Notes under the pieces: generated by a model
Database searches by the model: none
Told to the model about the DNA's origin: nothing
The model's input: the letters and a program-made list of their open reading frames with translations, nothing else
Translations under genes and position numbers: made by a program
In this document: one piece after another, positions 24,645 through 25,221 of the stretch
Layout of the letters: the number at the start of each line of letters is the position of its first letter
Position numbering within the stretch: position 1 is the stretch's first letter
Source of the DNA: Thermoleophilia bacterium
Lineage (GTDB): Bacteria > Actinomycetota > Thermoleophilia > Gaiellales > Gaiellaceae
NCBI GenBank assembly: GCA_025934335.1
Contig: JAICYG010000012.1
Location: forward strand, 1-25,221
DNA: 25,221 bases
Reading direction: 5' to 3'

Positions 24645-25221
24645 CGTGGACGGACGCCTACGGTACGCGGTCGCTTCCTGCCACGTCGAGAGACCGCTTG
24701 ACGACCGCGTCTGGGACGCCTTCGCACGGTTGCTCGAGCGCCGTCCCGGCGGGCTCGTGGTGACGCCGTTCCTGCGGCCGCCGGCGGAGGCAGCGGGCGA
24801 GCGGGAGGATGTGTGGCTCGAGCGCGCACGGCACGCGGCCGAGCTCGCGCCGCTCGGGCACCACACGCACTGGGGCGGTCCGAAGAAGGCTCGCCCCGCG
24901 GGAACGGTCGACGCCGCGGCGGTCGTGCGCGCAGAGGCCGAATGGCTGCGCGAGCGTGGCTTCGCACCGCGCTACTTCTGCGGCGGCGGCTGGTATCTGG
25001 ACGAGCCGCTCGCCGAAGCACTGTCGAGCCTTGGCTACGTCGACTGCACCGCCACCACGTTCCGGCAGTCGTATCTCGCTCCGGACGCGCCACGCCTGCA
25101 GCTGCCGGGGCCGCGTCGGCTCCGCCTCGGTAGCGGCGCGTCCCTCACGGCGCTCCCCGCGACGCACAGCATCGGCATGCTCGCCCGTGGGTTCCACCGG
25201 CTTCCCGCTGCCGTGCACGTC
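24637..25221 (+). CDS. Polysaccharide-deacetylase-like (NodB-fold) protein, 3' end outside window
   Basis: The reading frame is open to the window end, giving 195 residues from the ATG at 24637; a GTG at 24646 is an alternative start. I see RYAVASCHVERPLDD near the N-terminus, a histidine cluster PLGHHTHWGG (72-81), RYFCGGGWYLDEPLAEAL (112-129) and LGYVDCTA (132-139). This order (strand, histidine metal site, then a GGG-W block and a helix-Gly-Tyr turn) resembles NodB-type deacetylases, where the histidines bind the metal. The canonical TFDDG motif is not obvious, so the metal site may be altered. In this context it would act on N- or O-acetyl groups of a surface glycan. Its start overlaps the divergent GT-C gene start. 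The call is tentative because the gene is cut. Confidence 0.6.
   Translation, partial: MRIVDGRLRYAVASCHVERPLDDRVWDAFARLLERRPGGLVVTPFLRPPAEAAGEREDVWLERARHAAELAPLGHHTHWGGPKKARPAGTVDAAAVVRAEAEWLRERGFAPRYFCGGGWYLDEPLAEALSSLGYVDCTATTFRQSYLAPDAPRLQLPGPRRLRLGSGASLTALPATHSIGMLARGFHRLPAAVHV
24660..24665 (-). promoter_or_regulatory. Weak candidate -10 box (TACCGT) for the GT-C gene
   Basis: On the minus strand TACCGT is followed by 15 bases and the ATG at 24644, a longer spacing than at the other candidate boxes. It lies inside the divergent deacetylase-like gene. Support is weak. Confidence 0.25.

Overview
The window is visibly GC-rich (roughly 70%), densely coded on both strands, and holds one kind of content throughout: genes for building, exporting and decorating a cell-surface polysaccharide. 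I find 23 protein genes (the first and last run off the window), no RNA genes, no insertion sequences, no CRISPR array and no gene-free stretch above about 70 bases. Many GTG/TTG starts, start/stop overlaps of 4 bases, near-absence of Shine-Dalgarno sequences at many starts, and TAnnnT -10 boxes placed 6-12 bases before start codons (leaderless-type transcripts) fit a high-GC actinobacterium. A deep lineage such as Thermoleophilia (Gaiellales/Solirubrobacterales) is my best guess, but it is inference from style, not a marker gene.

Layout. (1) 1-1001, plus: the 3' part of a GT4 glycosyltransferase. (2) 983-4116, minus, read right to left: CgeB-type glycosyltransferase, extended-SDR sugar-nucleotide enzyme, DegT-type sugar aminotransferase. 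(3) 4148-14574, plus: membrane GT2, PglC-like phosphoglycosyl transferase (initiating enzyme), ATP-grasp ligase, two consecutive paralogous PQQ-type beta-propeller surface proteins (one lipoprotein, one membrane-anchored), NAD-dependent epimerase, Wzz-like chain-length protein, polytopic GT2, UDP-glucuronate decarboxylase-like SDR, and a secreted clan-A glycoside hydrolase. (4) 14540-17994, minus: Wzy/O-antigen-ligase-like polymerase, GalE-like epimerase, GT4. (5) 18023-23475, plus: Wzx-like flippase followed by four GT4 enzymes in a 4-base-overlap operon. (6) 23340-24644, minus: GT-C (ArnT/PMT-like) membrane glycosyltransferase; diverging from it at 24637, plus, a polysaccharide-deacetylase-like gene cut by the window end.

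Together these give a nearly complete Wzx/Wzy-type pathway: SDR enzymes and the aminotransferase make nucleotide sugars, the phosphoglycosyl transferase primes the lipid carrier, about nine nucleotide-sugar glycosyltransferases extend the repeat unit, the flippase moves it out, the polymerase and Wzz-like protein polymerise it and set length, and the exported propellers, glycoside hydrolase and deacetylase-like protein may act on the product outside. No UDP-glucose dehydrogenase, BY-kinase or outer-membrane exporter is in the window.

The most distinctive signals are regulatory. There is a consistent set of leaderless-type promoters, and two divergent gene pairs have start codons only about 30 bases apart with facing -10 boxes that overlap or nearly touch. 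A third divergent pair shares a palindromic ATGCGCAT giving a start codon on each strand. The three convergent junctions overlap by 19, 35 and 136 bases, leaving no room for ordinary intergenic terminators.
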